DNA from: Amoebophrya sp. A120
Lineage: Eukaryota; Sar; Dinophyceae; Syndiniales; Amoebophryaceae
Direction: 5' to 3'
DNA length: 64,000 bases
Assembly (NCBI GenBank): GCA_905178155.1
Contig: CAJINV010000022.1
Location: 379,207 to 443,206 of the forward strand
Shown here in pieces: positions 35,201 to 44,474 of this stretch. The notes beneath the pieces are model-generated. The model did not search any database and was not told where the DNA came from. It saw nothing but the letters and a program-made list of their open reading frames with translations. The position numbers and the translations under genes were made by a program. Position 1 is the stretch's first letter, and every line of letters begins with the position of its first letter.

Positions 35201-36184
35201 ATCCATACGGCTTCAAGAACATCATCCTCGCAAGTGGAAAATCACTTTTCCTGCCCTTTACAAGATTTAGAAGACTCGGTCCGGACTATGGTCCACACCT
35301 GCGCCTATCCGGTAGACGACAGTTCCCAAGTTTTGCAGCTCGTCCAAGCCACTCTGTCGCTGACTTTCCACGCAAACAACGCTTTGACTGTAGGGATTCG
35401 AGACGCACACGGGCCATGGGGAAAACAAAGCGAGCGGGTAAGACAAAGGATGGAGGAGAGAAAGGATCTGTACAAAAAATCCTTCTTCGCCTGGATGCGG
35501 AAGATGCTGTGGCTCATGATCCACGACGGATTACGGACCGGCGCGAAGGTGAAACTGAAAAGAACCTGCAACAACGATAAACTTTTTCCAACAACCGTTG
35601 CTCTTTCCATGTACCCGCCGATTAAGATGCCAGCAAATAAAGAGTCCGCTGCAGGTCTACATCTCCCGAAACGCCTTTCCTGCTCGGAAAAAGCACAGCA
35701 CAGTGAAGTGGCGCGGTTGAGAAGAACAGGAGAGTACGTCACGGTGAAAGTCCTCCACTCGAACAATGCGGATTTTGACTTGACCGTGCAAACCGAGCCG
35801 GATCCGAGTGCAACGAGTTCTTCTTCTTCTTCTTGGGGTCGTTTCAGTCGCCAGCCGGCAGTGTCGATTATACCGCTGAAGATCACCGATTTGGACTTGC
35901 AGAGCATCATCCCCTCCAAGGCAATGCGGGACGAATGGTTCAAGCTCGGGGCGAGGAAATGCATGTCCGAGGATTTTATGTTTGCACAGGACTGGGCAAC
36001 GAATTTGTTGCAGGCGGTGAGTAAAGAAGTGGTGTTGGAGCAGAGAATAAATGCGGATGAGTCGATGATTTTGGAAGCGGCGATGATGCAAGAGGTGGCG
36101 GACAGCATGTCCCATGCGACTGGTAGTGGCGGTTCTGCTGGAGGTGTAAGAAATGTCAAGGGCGATGGGATCGCGGACGGTTGA
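20260..36184 (+). CDS. Gene 8: giant protein of about 4600 residues, ten exons
   Basis: Exons: 20260-25685, 25848-25982, 26147-26205, 26478-27164, 27431-28038, 28296-32019, 32313-32725, 32970-34164, 34400-34702, 34920-36184; 13815 nt with a TGA stop. All nine introns are inserts. The first exon alone is 5.4 kb; the ORF-ending stop at 25701 lies inside the first insert. Residues 1-1300 are low-complexity (Ser, Ala, Asp/Glu, Thr runs). A Cys cluster (CCACRNKID) near residue 1335 precedes a more ordered stretch with YIPIGVMTLLYMQGINYLAS. Exon 6 encodes ordered segments such as RFKLVRHLEHTRRVLRNVF and KSMKFSSNRCINLIPFRTIF. Acidic/Ser-rich linkers separate such segments up to the C-terminus. No catalytic motif recognised. 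Alternative start: ATG 20309 in the favoured context TTCCAAA, joined by a 74-nt GT-AG intron (20329-20402) to the same frame. A scaffold role is only a guess. Confidence 0.85.
25686..25842 (-). mobile_element. IE6 introner in gene 8, reversed relative to the gene
   Basis: Left TATCCACAGTGAATAATTTG, right TGTACATGTACGGGAAATTT+GTATTGCATA, the reverse complement of the copies at 38979 and 43049. TSD TCATC at 25681-25685 and 25843-25847. Confidence 0.95.
25983..26141 (+). mobile_element. IE1 introner in gene 8
   Basis: Left TTGCAAAAATATCATACTAG, right CGAGTGCGATACTTTTGCAC+AGGATA. TSD GGCAC at 25978-25982 and 26142-26146. Confidence 0.95.
26206..26472 (+). mobile_element. IE2 introner in gene 8
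   Basis: Left TATCAAATGTAAAAGTGTCT, right AGACATTTTTGCATTTGATA. TSD GTACT at 26201-26205 and 26473-26477. Removal gives CCG TAC TTG ACG. Confidence 0.96.
27165..27425 (+). mobile_element. IE2 introner in gene 8
   Basis: Left TTGCAAAAGTGTCTGGGTCT, right AGACCCAGACATTTTTACAT+TTGATA. TSD TACCT at 27160-27164 and 27426-27430. Confidence 0.96.
28039..28290 (+). mobile_element. IE2 introner in gene 8
   Basis: Left CTGCAAAAATGTCTGGGTCT, right AGACCCAGACATATTTGCAA+TGCATA. TSD GCACA at 28034-28038 and 28291-28295. Removal gives CGC ACA GAA GTA. Confidence 0.96.
32020..32307 (+). mobile_element. IE9 introner in gene 8
   Basis: Left TATCTTGTGTAAAAACGTTC, right GGGGACGTTTTTACACAGGA+TA. TSD CGAGT at 32015-32019 and 32308-32312. 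Confidence 0.95.
32726..32964 (+). mobile_element. IE4 introner in gene 8
   Basis: Left TATGGGGCTCTCAACTGTTA, right TGTAACGTTTGAGAACGCCA+TA. TSD AGGCT at 32721-32725 and 32965-32969. Confidence 0.96.
34165..34394 (+). mobile_element. IE4 introner in gene 8
   Basis: Left TATGGCGCTCTCAACTGTTA, right TGTAACAGTTGAGAGCGCCA+TA; the most symmetrical IE4 copy. TSD ATTGT at 34160-34164 and 34395-34399. Confidence 0.97.
34703..34914 (+). mobile_element. IE11 introner in gene 8 (single-copy family here)
   Basis: Left ATGAAAAACTGTGTAAGTGT, right TTACACTTACGCAGTTTTTT+TCTTGCATA. TSD GAAAG at 34698-34702 and 34915-34919. Removal gives ACG AAA GTC GCG. Confidence 0.92.
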
Positions 36185-37734
36185 AATGTACACTATTTCC
36201 AACGGTAGGTTAGTCCGCCTAGCTGTATTTCGGTCTATGAATCAACAGCATCAGGCCTTGAAATCAATGTAGATTTATTATTCTGGTTTGAATTTGTACG
36301 GCTATAGCTAGCGACTTGTTTCAGGTCGGTTTCAAGTTTCAGAGAATTTAGTCAAGGCGTTATTTTGAATCATTTTCATCACACATTTTAGTTTTTGCAA
36401 CGTTAAGATCAAAAAACAAATTGCGATAGTATAACTGCTTTACGTTTTTCAAGAACATGAGTGCCCTTGCTTCTGCGGGTCGTGGCACAATAAGAAATCA
36501 CTTCTGCAAAACGTCTTTCGATGGTTAAGTTGAGTTTGCATCAAACAAGAGAAATACCCTGTATGTCTGTTTGAATAAAACTACTCTTTGATGTACACGT
36601 TGTTTCTTCAGCTCTCTTCAATAGATTGTCTCCATCTTTGCTTTCGAAAAATGAACTGCGAAAAGAAAAAATCAAACGAACGAACTGTGCTTCTTTTCAT
36701 GCGAAAGGAAATTTCGGCTTTATCAATCTTTCAGTTGAGAACACAGATTTTGTCTAAGTATGCGCAGAACTGATGCCATTTGTTTTGAATTTTGCGTGTT
36801 GGAAAAAACTCAACAAGAAATGAAGTGTGCCAGTGCTTGCTGGTAAGCGGAAAAAATAACGCACCCACGGCTTTTTTGCTCACGGCCGACTTCTCTCTAG
36901 ATGAAGGACTAGTGGAGAAATAACGGCAGCTGAATGTGTCGGTGTTGCAAGTCAGCAGCACTTACAGTTGCTTGAAGTAAGGAATAGAAAGTAGAACAAG
37001 CGTGCCATCGGTGCTAGAGGTTTTGCTGTGAGGACCTCGAGAGCGTCTCGTCTGTCTCGTGAGATAAATAAGTGGCCAACGGATTCTTCGACATTGTGGC
37101 TCGACTTTGTAATTATATCTATCGGCTTTTTTGACTTTTTTTCCGCACGGAGCCGAGCATGTGTCTCCTTCGACTGGTAGAGACGAGAAGATGAAAGAGA
37201 GTTTTTTCGTCTTATCGATTCGGGTCATCTCGTTCGGTCCAAATTCGATCGGTTTTTATTCCGATCGGTTGGGAAACGATAACGAAAACGAGCCCAGAAG
37301 TGTCGACAGTCGAGCTCTCGAAGGCATATACTCATTTCTTTCGTTGCTGTTGTGTCGCCAAAATTCTTCACACCACACAGGCTTTTGTAGTTGTGCCCCC
37401 CACTTAACAATCCCTACCCCTTCGTCCCCGCGAAGAAAGAAATCTATCCCCCGACCCAACACCGCCCTCCAATATACTAACTTAGCTCCTTAAAATCGCC
37501 GCTAATGTGGCACTATTTCTCCCATGAAGAACTTTCTTTGAGCCTCTTCTTACTTGGAAAATATCACGAGCCACGTCTGTAGTACAGTCGTTTTCTGTTT
37601 TTTTCCGCAATGACGGGGACGAGTTTCTAGAAAGTCAAGTATCAGTACAACTTTTGTTTCTGTGTTATGTCAACTTTTACAAATTTTCAACCCAAAGTCA
37701 AAATCTAAAGACAAAAATATAATTATATCAAAAA
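36185..37734. other. Intergenic region between genes 8 and 9
   Basis: AT-rich with no insert ends and no supported gene. A 120-codon frame at 37131-37493 has no motif. The stretch 37640-37734 just before the gene 9 start is A/T-rich leader. Confidence 0.5.
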
Positions 37735-40700
37735 ATGCACGCGGACCTTGCAAGCACAAAGACGTTTCGCGCGTCGTTATCTTCATCAACAAACACCAAC
37801 GCCTTCGTCTCCCCGCGACCGACTGTAGCTGCAATGACGCCAGCAATTGTGCCTGCCAGTGTCAGCATGACAAATCTCGGGCAAGAAACGAGCGACATCA
37901 TGCTTTTAACCAACAATCAGAAGCGAAGCCAGACATGGCACCAGCATCCGGTTTGGTCCAGACTGATGTTTCTCCTCTTCTACGCGACGTTATTCTATTC
38001 ATCCGGTGGTCCGTTCTTCTTTCTGTCGCTGTTGCAGCAGACCAACGTGATTTCTTCTTTCGTGAAGACGCAGTGTGTGAAAACGACGACAAGTTCACCA
38101 GTGGAAGAGATCGTAGAAATCTGCGAGAAGCCGGAATTCCCGATATGCAAATTTTGCAAAAGTATCGTACTGTAGTGCAAATTGCATTATACAAGTTTTT
38201 TGCTCAGCATGACAAATGGAGCTTGTCATGCTGCTGTACCTTAGGAACAGCGCATTTGTCATGCATATTTGCAATCAGTATGATACTTTTGCAGAGGATA
38301 CCCGAACAGTTACGAGAATTTCTTTTGGCGAGTCGGGTTTCCGTTAGTGTCTGACCCGTTCGCGGTGTTTTTTCCGACGTTTGAAGAGAAACATTTTGAG
38401 AAACTAGAGCAGCTGGGAAGCAGTAGTACGACGCAGCTCCTTTTCGTGGAGCAACTGCAACAGACAGCGACAGCAACTCCGCCAGCGGAAGCTGCTACAC
38501 CACGACAACCCTCGAACTACGAGATCGACCAAAGTACGGACAGCTACCTCTTTCCCGAAGCCGCCGTTGTGATCGCGGCGAAGGAAACGGCGGTAAGGGA
38601 GAAGGAAATTGCGGAAGGGAAAGATGTGAAAAAGCACACCCCGCCGATCCAGTATAAGAGCAAGGAGGAATTGGAGAAAGAACAGCAGAAAAATCAACCG
38701 AAAGTCATCCACGCGGTAAGTGATGATGACGCGCTGTTTCCGAAGGGAGGGAGTAGTAGTAGTCACGGGGATGATCATACTAGCGCAGCAGCATCAGCAC
38801 CCGGAGCAGGTGTTGAAACATCTTCACAGTCAAACAGCATAGTAGATGAAGACAAAAACACGAAAACCTACTTCCACCTGATGTCCCTAATGGGGCAAAA
38901 TTACTTTGCGTTTTCCCTGCCCTACTACGTTGCGGCGTTTTTATTGGAGAACTACATCATCTACTTCGTAATGACGAATATGCAATACAAATTTCCCTTA
39001 CATGTACAATATGCATCACAAATAATCTTCCAGATTTCGCATTTGAGTGTAAAACTTGTCATGCTAAACTAGGATCGAAGCCAAGTTTTGCCGTGCAGGG
39101 ATCGCATTTGTACGTGTACGGGAAATTTACTGTGGATAACAAAGGAGCTCCGGCACCAACCCTCGTTACCCGGCTCCATCGCGAACCTCGGGCAGGGGGT
39201 TCTCATGTTTCTCTGCAGCCAGATGCTGTTTCTAAACTACAAGGACCCGGTTTATTCGTTTATTTGGCGGCATTTTCGGGTGACAGACAACTACGTCGCA
39301 ATGGACGATGTGTCGAGCTACTACGCAATAGAAACAACGGGAGTTTCATCTTCAAGTGGCTTACCAGGCGTTACCAAAACTCTCGTCCCAAATCCGAATT
39401 TAGCGCAGACGAATTTCCAATACAACCGCTGGCAGCACGAGTACCCAGCGTTGTTTCAGATCTTCAGCTTCTACCTCTGTTTACTGTTGCTCGATTTCTT
39501 CTACTACGCCTGGCACCGCGCGTCTCACCGGATTAGCTGGCTCTGGGCGGCGCACTGGGTGCACCACAGCACGGAAGAATACAACATTTCCGTCACCTTC
39601 CGCGAACCCGTCTGGTGGAGCGAAATGCTAATCCCGTTGCAATTCGCCATCATGCGACTGCCATTGGCGATTTTAGGATTTCCAGTCGTCTACATGAACA
39701 CAATTTCGCTGAACGACACACTCTACATGAACATGCTCCACACGGAGTTGATCGATCCTCTCCCCACGGTGGAATTGCTCTTGATGACGCCATCGCTGCA
39801 CCGAGTGCACCACGCGCGGAACCTCCGGGCGTTAGCGAAGAACTTCGGCTCTTTATTCAGCATCTGGGACCGGCTGTGCGGAACGTACGAGCCGGAGATC
39901 TTACCAGTGGTCATCGACGGGAAGAAAAAATCAGAAAACGAAGTTCTCACCGTGAAACACCCGACGCAGTTTGTCAGCGAGAAGGTCGTCGCGCCAATAG
40001 TGTCCGCGGAGAGTGGCTGTGTGGTGAAGGAGGAGACGACCGAGGAATCGGTGATGCAGGACGTGGAAAAAAGCAACAAGGAAAGTCTTGCTACTTCCGG
40101 TTCCGCATCACAAGTTGTCGAAGATGATCCGACAGCGGCGACTGGCGGCTTGAAAAAGCGGATCGGGCAGTTTCTTTCCTGGACAGGTACAACTACGAAT
40201 ATTTCCGGCCCACAGCTGCAACAGCCACTCGTAGTGCAGGAACAGCATGACAAAAAGGAATCACTACCGAAAACACCATCACAAAAACCACCGCCCGAGA
40301 ACACTAAGACCAGATCCTTCTTTGCGAATAGATTCACCGAAACCCTCTACCTCTTGACGAAATTCTACCGAGTCAGGCGAGACACGAGGAAGTGCAAAGA
40401 CGACAGAGAACCGCTGCGGTACGGCGTCATCCCGCAATTTCACTCCTACGACATTCTCCAGCAGAACTGCACCCACTGGTTCTACATGTTTCTGGAACAG
40501 CCACGGTTTAGAGGGCACGGAATTTTAGCCCCTTTTCTCCACTGGACGAAGCCAGGCTCGAAATGTCCGCCATTATCCGAACGGTCGAAAGTCAACGGCT
40601 ACAAGAAGTACAAAGCGGACGCTTTACACATCGGCTGGTCGTTGTACGTGATTTTCGAGTTCTTGATTTTCTTCGCCTCCGCGCTCGGTTTCGTCGCGAC

Positions 40701-43353
40701 GAACTATGTTTTGAGCAAAAACCTAGCGAAGACGTTTTACGGTGCCTTTATCGCAAGAAAAAACTGTTTCACTGTAAACTTGTGATGCATAAAAATGAAA
40801 CACGGAAGTATTTGTCTTGCTACACATGCAAGAATAAGAAAGTGGATTTTTCGCTGTGTTTTCCCTTAGCCTTAGGAAGCTTGCATGGCAAATTTTCTTT
40901 GTCATGTAGAACGAACTTGTCATGCAAAACCTGCAAAGTCCTTACAGTGAAGCACTTTTTTCGTACGATAGCCTGCGACACCCCTCTAATGGACCCGATT
41001 TCCTGCACCGCCGGCCCGCTAGCCGAGTACTTTATCCTGTGCAAAAGCATCGTACTCGTAGTAATTGCGTTTATGCATTACAAATTTCTTTCTCAAGGCA
41101 AATCAGCATTACAAATTCACTTTGTAATGCTGAGGAAATTTGTAATGCGATTTCTACTAGTACGATATCCATATACTTTTGCAATCCATATACTTCGGGC
41201 CGCAGCAATTAACCAGTGCCGTGTTGCAGGTGTTAGCTTTTCTCCTGGGGTTTTGGACCATGCACAACTTGGGATGCATTTTGATGGGAACGGAGAACGC
41301 GCCGGTGTTAGTCGGCGTGGAGGAAGGGTTTGTGGTGAAAGATAGCTTCGCGAACGCAAACAACTACTCCTTACTGGAAGAAACCGAAACTGTCTCTGCT
41401 TCAGCCATGAGCTACAACAATAGCAAACAACTGGTTTCGGCGAAACAAATGGAGAAGAGCATGTGCATGCAGGCAGGTACTGATGTTCGTCTGCAGCAAC
41501 ATCAATCCTCGCAAGGCGCAGCAGGCGGTGTATCTTCAACAGCAGTTCTTCTCCCGACGTCTGCTTCCGCAACGTGGTCGGGCGTTTCTTCCGTGGTTGC
41601 AGAGGAACAGCACAACCAGACGAATACGCATTGCAAAACTATCGCACCCGTGGTAATTGCAATCATGCGTGACAAGTCTCCTCTTCCAGGTAAACCAGCA
41701 TGACAAATTCCATTTCTCATGCTGCGCTAATTTGTAATGCAGTTACAACTACGTAGTTGTGCGATACCTTTGCAATTCATAACGAACAAGCTGCAACAAG
41801 TTCCCTCTTCCGCTGACTCCACCACCGCGGCGAGCTACGCGTCGACCTATTTTCCGATGTTAAACGCCGGTGCTACGCCGAACATCATGACTTCTACTTC
41901 CGGTTTTGTTCAGCTTCAGCAGCAGCCATCCGGAGGTGTGAGAAGAAATCGGTCGAGTAATCTCGCGCCAACCATTGAGAACAACTCAAATTTATCAAGT
42001 GGCGCAGCGAGCGTAGCTTCGCGAGAAGGAGGAGATAATACCAGGTTTGAGCACCTACAACACGACACGCAGCACAACAATCCGGCGCTGGAAACATCGG
42101 ATTTGCTGTTACAGTCAACCGCGACCTACAATTCCATGATGAACATCACGGGCGGACCCGGAGCTGCTCCTGCGATCTCGCGGCAGACAACTGTGAACGC
42201 CGAAGTAAACCAGCAGAACTTTATTTACCACGACCCGAAGGTCGTGCAACTGGTTGAGAGCAATAAAAATGTGAGTTGTCAACAAGATGAACTAGATCGC
42301 CACAAGATGAATCACAAGTCCTCTTCGCAACAAGAAAACAAGATCTACTCTTGGCAGGCTCACGTGCTGGAGACCAATAGCCAGAACCTGATTTTTGACC
42401 CGATACCGGAAAACAACAACTTCTACAACGATCTAACGAACCCGGTCCCGTTTCTCACCCCCGGGGAGAAGGTGTACGAGCGGAACTGTGTCTATGGATG
42501 TGTCAGGTTTGAAATCGTCAAAGTTGAAATAGTTTGTCATGCATAAAACGGATACTAGTTAGACCTACAGTTTGTAGTCGGCGCATGGCAAATTTTCCCG
42601 GTCCTGGAAGCGAGTCTGTCATGCGGTTTAGGGCAAAAGAGCTGCCTTCTGACATGCTAGTTAGCAGTCCAACTTTTGACCCTTACCAGGACTATAATCT
42701 GCCTCCCTTGGGTCCTCTGCAATAGAGTCACTTTTTGCATCGCATTTTATGCATTACAAATTATTTCAACTCTGACGATTTCAAACCTGACGCTTCCATA
42801 GTGTCTACAAGGAGATGTTGCGGCACTGGTTTATCATCTTTATGCATTTTTGCAAAAGCATCGTACTAGTAGAAATAGCAAGACAAATAATGCCAAGAAG
42901 AAAACTTAAAGTAGAATTTGTAATGCTGATTTGCCTAAGATTGGAGATTTGTCATGCGTCACTGCAATTCCTACGAGTGCGATACTTTTGCAATTCATAA
43001 TCTTCACGGCGTTGCAATTCGGGGATGCGATGTACAACGACGCCAGTCTATGCAATGTAAATCTCCCGTACATGTACAAAATGCATGACAAATTTCGCTA
43101 ACTTACAGTGTCCAACTTGTCATGCTAGACTAGGACTCAAGGCAAGTTTTGTCATGCAGAGACTGCATTTGTACGTGTACGGGAAATTTACTGTGGATAC
43201 AGTCCGGAATCCGCGGCGACGGTGAGTCGGATGTGCACCTACGTGACTTTATTGTACACGGTCGTCCACTGCGTTCTGTTGCCGGGATTGGTGTTTTTTA
43301 GTGACACGAAGATCGCGAGGGAAAGCGCCGCACGGAGGAGGTACAGGGGGTGA
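37735..43353 (+). CDS. Gene 9: fatty-acid hydroxylase superfamily protein, AGMO-like, 1368 residues
   Basis: Exons: 37735-38143, 38306-38978, 39144-40748, 40976-41032, 41196-41624, 41787-42492, 42806-42840, 43005-43048, 43205-43353; 4107 nt with a TGA stop. The ATG follows ATCAAAAA. Exon 3 encodes a membrane segment (FSFYLCLLLLDFFYYAWHRA) and the His clusters of the superfamily: HRASH, HWVHHS (near residue 490) and HRVHH (near 580). FGSLFSIWDRLCGTYEPE follows the last cluster. These ligands hold a di-iron centre. The His spacing, and a later region with QFHSYDILQQNCTHWFYMF and RGHGILAPFLHW, are closest to alkylglycerol monooxygenase, which cleaves ether lipids with tetrahydrobiopterin in the ER; that subfamily call is inference. 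There are extra membrane segments at the N-terminus (MFLLFYATLFYSSGGPFFFL) and in exons 2, 3, 5 and 9. The protein is about three times the usual family length because of Ser/Gln-rich linkers. All eight introns are inserts. Confidence 0.92.
38144..38300 (+). mobile_element. IE1 introner in gene 9
   Basis: Left TTGCAAAAGTATCGTACTGT, right ATCAGTATGATACTTTTGCA+GAGGATA. TSD CCCGA at 38139-38143 and 38301-38305. Confidence 0.96.
38979..39138 (+). mobile_element. IE6 introner in gene 9, forward
   Basis: Left CAAATTTCCCTTACATGTAC, right GTACGGGAAATTTACTGTGG+ATA. TSD ACGAA/ACAAA at 38974-38978 and 39139-39143. Confidence 0.95.
40749..40970 (+). mobile_element. IE8 introner in gene 9
   Basis: Left TATCGCAAGAAAAAACTGTT, right GAAGCACTTTTTTCGTACGA+TA. 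TSD GCCTT/GCCTG at 40744-40748 and 40971-40975. The stop ending the long ORF (40783-40785) lies inside it. Confidence 0.92.
41033..41190 (+). mobile_element. IE1 introner in gene 9
   Basis: Left GTGCAAAAGCATCGTACTCG, right end ATACTTTTGCAATCCATA. TSD TACTT at 41028-41032 and 41191-41195. The right TIR carries a small internal duplication (GATATCCATATAC). Confidence 0.94.
41625..41781 (+). mobile_element. IE1 introner in gene 9
   Basis: Left TTGCAAAACTATCGCACCCG, right TTGTGCGATACCTTTGCAAT. TSD ACGAA at 41620-41624 and 41782-41786. Confidence 0.94.
42493..42800 (+). mobile_element. IE5 introner in gene 9; absent from duplicate 9b
   Basis: Left GTGTCAGGTTTGAAATCGTC, right GACGATTTCAAACCTGACGC+TTCCATA. 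TSD GTGTC at 42488-42492 and 42801-42805. The paralogous site near 43866 is uninterrupted. Confidence 0.97.
42841..42999 (+). mobile_element. IE1 introner in gene 9; shared with duplicate 9b
   Basis: Left TTGCAAAAGCATCGTACTAG, right CGAGTGCGATACTTTTGCAA. TSD ATCTT at 42836-42840 and 43000-43004. The same site is occupied at 43906-44061. Confidence 0.96.
43049..43199 (+). mobile_element. IE6 introner in gene 9; absent from duplicate 9b
   Basis: Left TAAATCTCCCGTACATGTAC, right GTACGGGAAATTTACTGTGG+ATA. TSD CAGTC at 43044-43048 and 43200-43204. The paralogous site near 44108 is empty. Confidence 0.97.
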
Positions 43354-43854
43354 GGAAGATAAGTGCAGGATAAAAGCATCATAGGAAAAGAACTGAACAC
43401 TTTTACAGAATGTGAGAACTAAGCGCAGCTGCCACTTGCCCTGTAGTGGTACTTAAGAATTGAAGCAAGAAGATGAAGAAGCATAAAGTGTAAGTGTGTT
43501 TTTGTCGTATGAAAACGTCGATCAACGGGCCGGTGGATAAAATCCGCCTCAACATAATTCATGACTGTGTAGGAGCTGTGTGCTGTCACAAGGACCACCA
43601 TGTGGCCTCATTTATATATGTGTAACGATACACTTTTGATTTTCTAGCAACATGCAGGCCGAGCTACTTATTTGAAACAAAAGCATCACACCACCCTGGT
43701 ACATCAACATTTTCCTGAAGTTTTGACAATACGACTTGCCGATCAGTTTTTTACTACGACACGCAAAAGTCCGCTCCTGTACGCTTTGTCATTAAGAAAC
43801 AACTGAATATGAATTTAAAATGCCTGTAAATACAAACCTAGAGACAAAACTAAA

Positions 43855-44474
43855 CGAGCGGAACTGTGTCTACAAGGAGATGTTGCGGCACTGGTTTATC
43901 ATCTTTATGCACTGCAAAGGTATCGCTATCGTACTAGTAGAAATAGCATCACAAATTCGGTCAGCATGGCAAATGGCATTTGTCATGCTGTTTTACCTTG
44001 GCATTGCGATTTGTAATGCATGACTTTGATTACTACCAGTACGATGCTTTTACACTGGATAATCTTCACCGCGTTGCAATTCGGCGACGCCATGTACAAC
44101 GACGCGAGCCCGGAATCCGCGGCGACGGTCAGCCGGATGTGCACTATCGCAAGAAAAAAGTGTTACAGTTACGCACTGTGTTCTTGCAGGAGCCGCAAGG
44201 CAGCCAACCTTTGTCATGCAGGAAATGCTTGCGAGCCTCGTTTACTACGTGTTTTCCCTTATGATCTTTGCATTACTCTGCCACATAGAGAAAATTTGTG
44301 ATACAGAAACTCCAACAATGAGTGTAACTGTAACAGCACTTTTTTCGTGCGATATGCACCTACGTGACTCTATTGTACACGGTCGTCCACTGCATTTTGT
44401 TGCCAGGTTTGGTGTTTTTCAGTGACACGAAGATCGCGAGGGAAAGCGCTGCGCGGAGGAGGTACAGGGGGTGA
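43855..44474 (+). CDS. Gene 9b: duplicated C-terminal exons of gene 9, no start of its own
   Basis: Exons about 43855-43905, 44067-44144 and 44359-44474 (TGA) match gene 9 from RNCVYKEMLRHWFIIF to its last residues (RRRYRG). Of 16 differing codons counted, 15 are synonymous and one is Val to Ile, so the copy evolved under protein-level constraint. The frame is intact after removal of an IE1 and an IE8 element. It lacks the hydroxylase domain and any start codon context. It may act as an alternative terminal exon set spliced to gene 9, or be a remnant maintained by gene conversion. One membrane segment is retained (TLLYTVVHCILLPGLVFF). Confidence 0.75.
43906..44061 (+). mobile_element. IE1 introner in gene 9b
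   Basis: Left CTGCAAAGGTATCGCTATCG, right CCAGTACGATGCTTTTACAC+TGGATA. TSD ATCTT at 43901-43905 and 44062-44066. Orthologous to 42841-42999 but clearly diverged inside. Confidence 0.95.
44145..44353 (+). mobile_element. IE8 introner in gene 9b; absent from gene 9
   Basis: Left TATCGCAAGAAAAAAGTGTT, right AACAGCACTTTTTTCGTGCG+ATA. TSD TGCAC at 44140-44144 and 44354-44358. The site in gene 9 (43231-43245, ATGTGCACCTACG) is empty. Confidence 0.97.

Larger units (their letters stand above)
42477..43852 (+). repeat. Tandem segmental duplication, unit 1
   Basis: Covers the last part of gene 9 (from ACGAGCGGAACTG) plus its 3' flank to GAGACAAAACTAA. The 3' flank shares long stretches with unit 2, for example CAACATAATTCATGACTGTG and GGCCGAGCTACTTATTTGAA. 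Confidence 0.95.
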
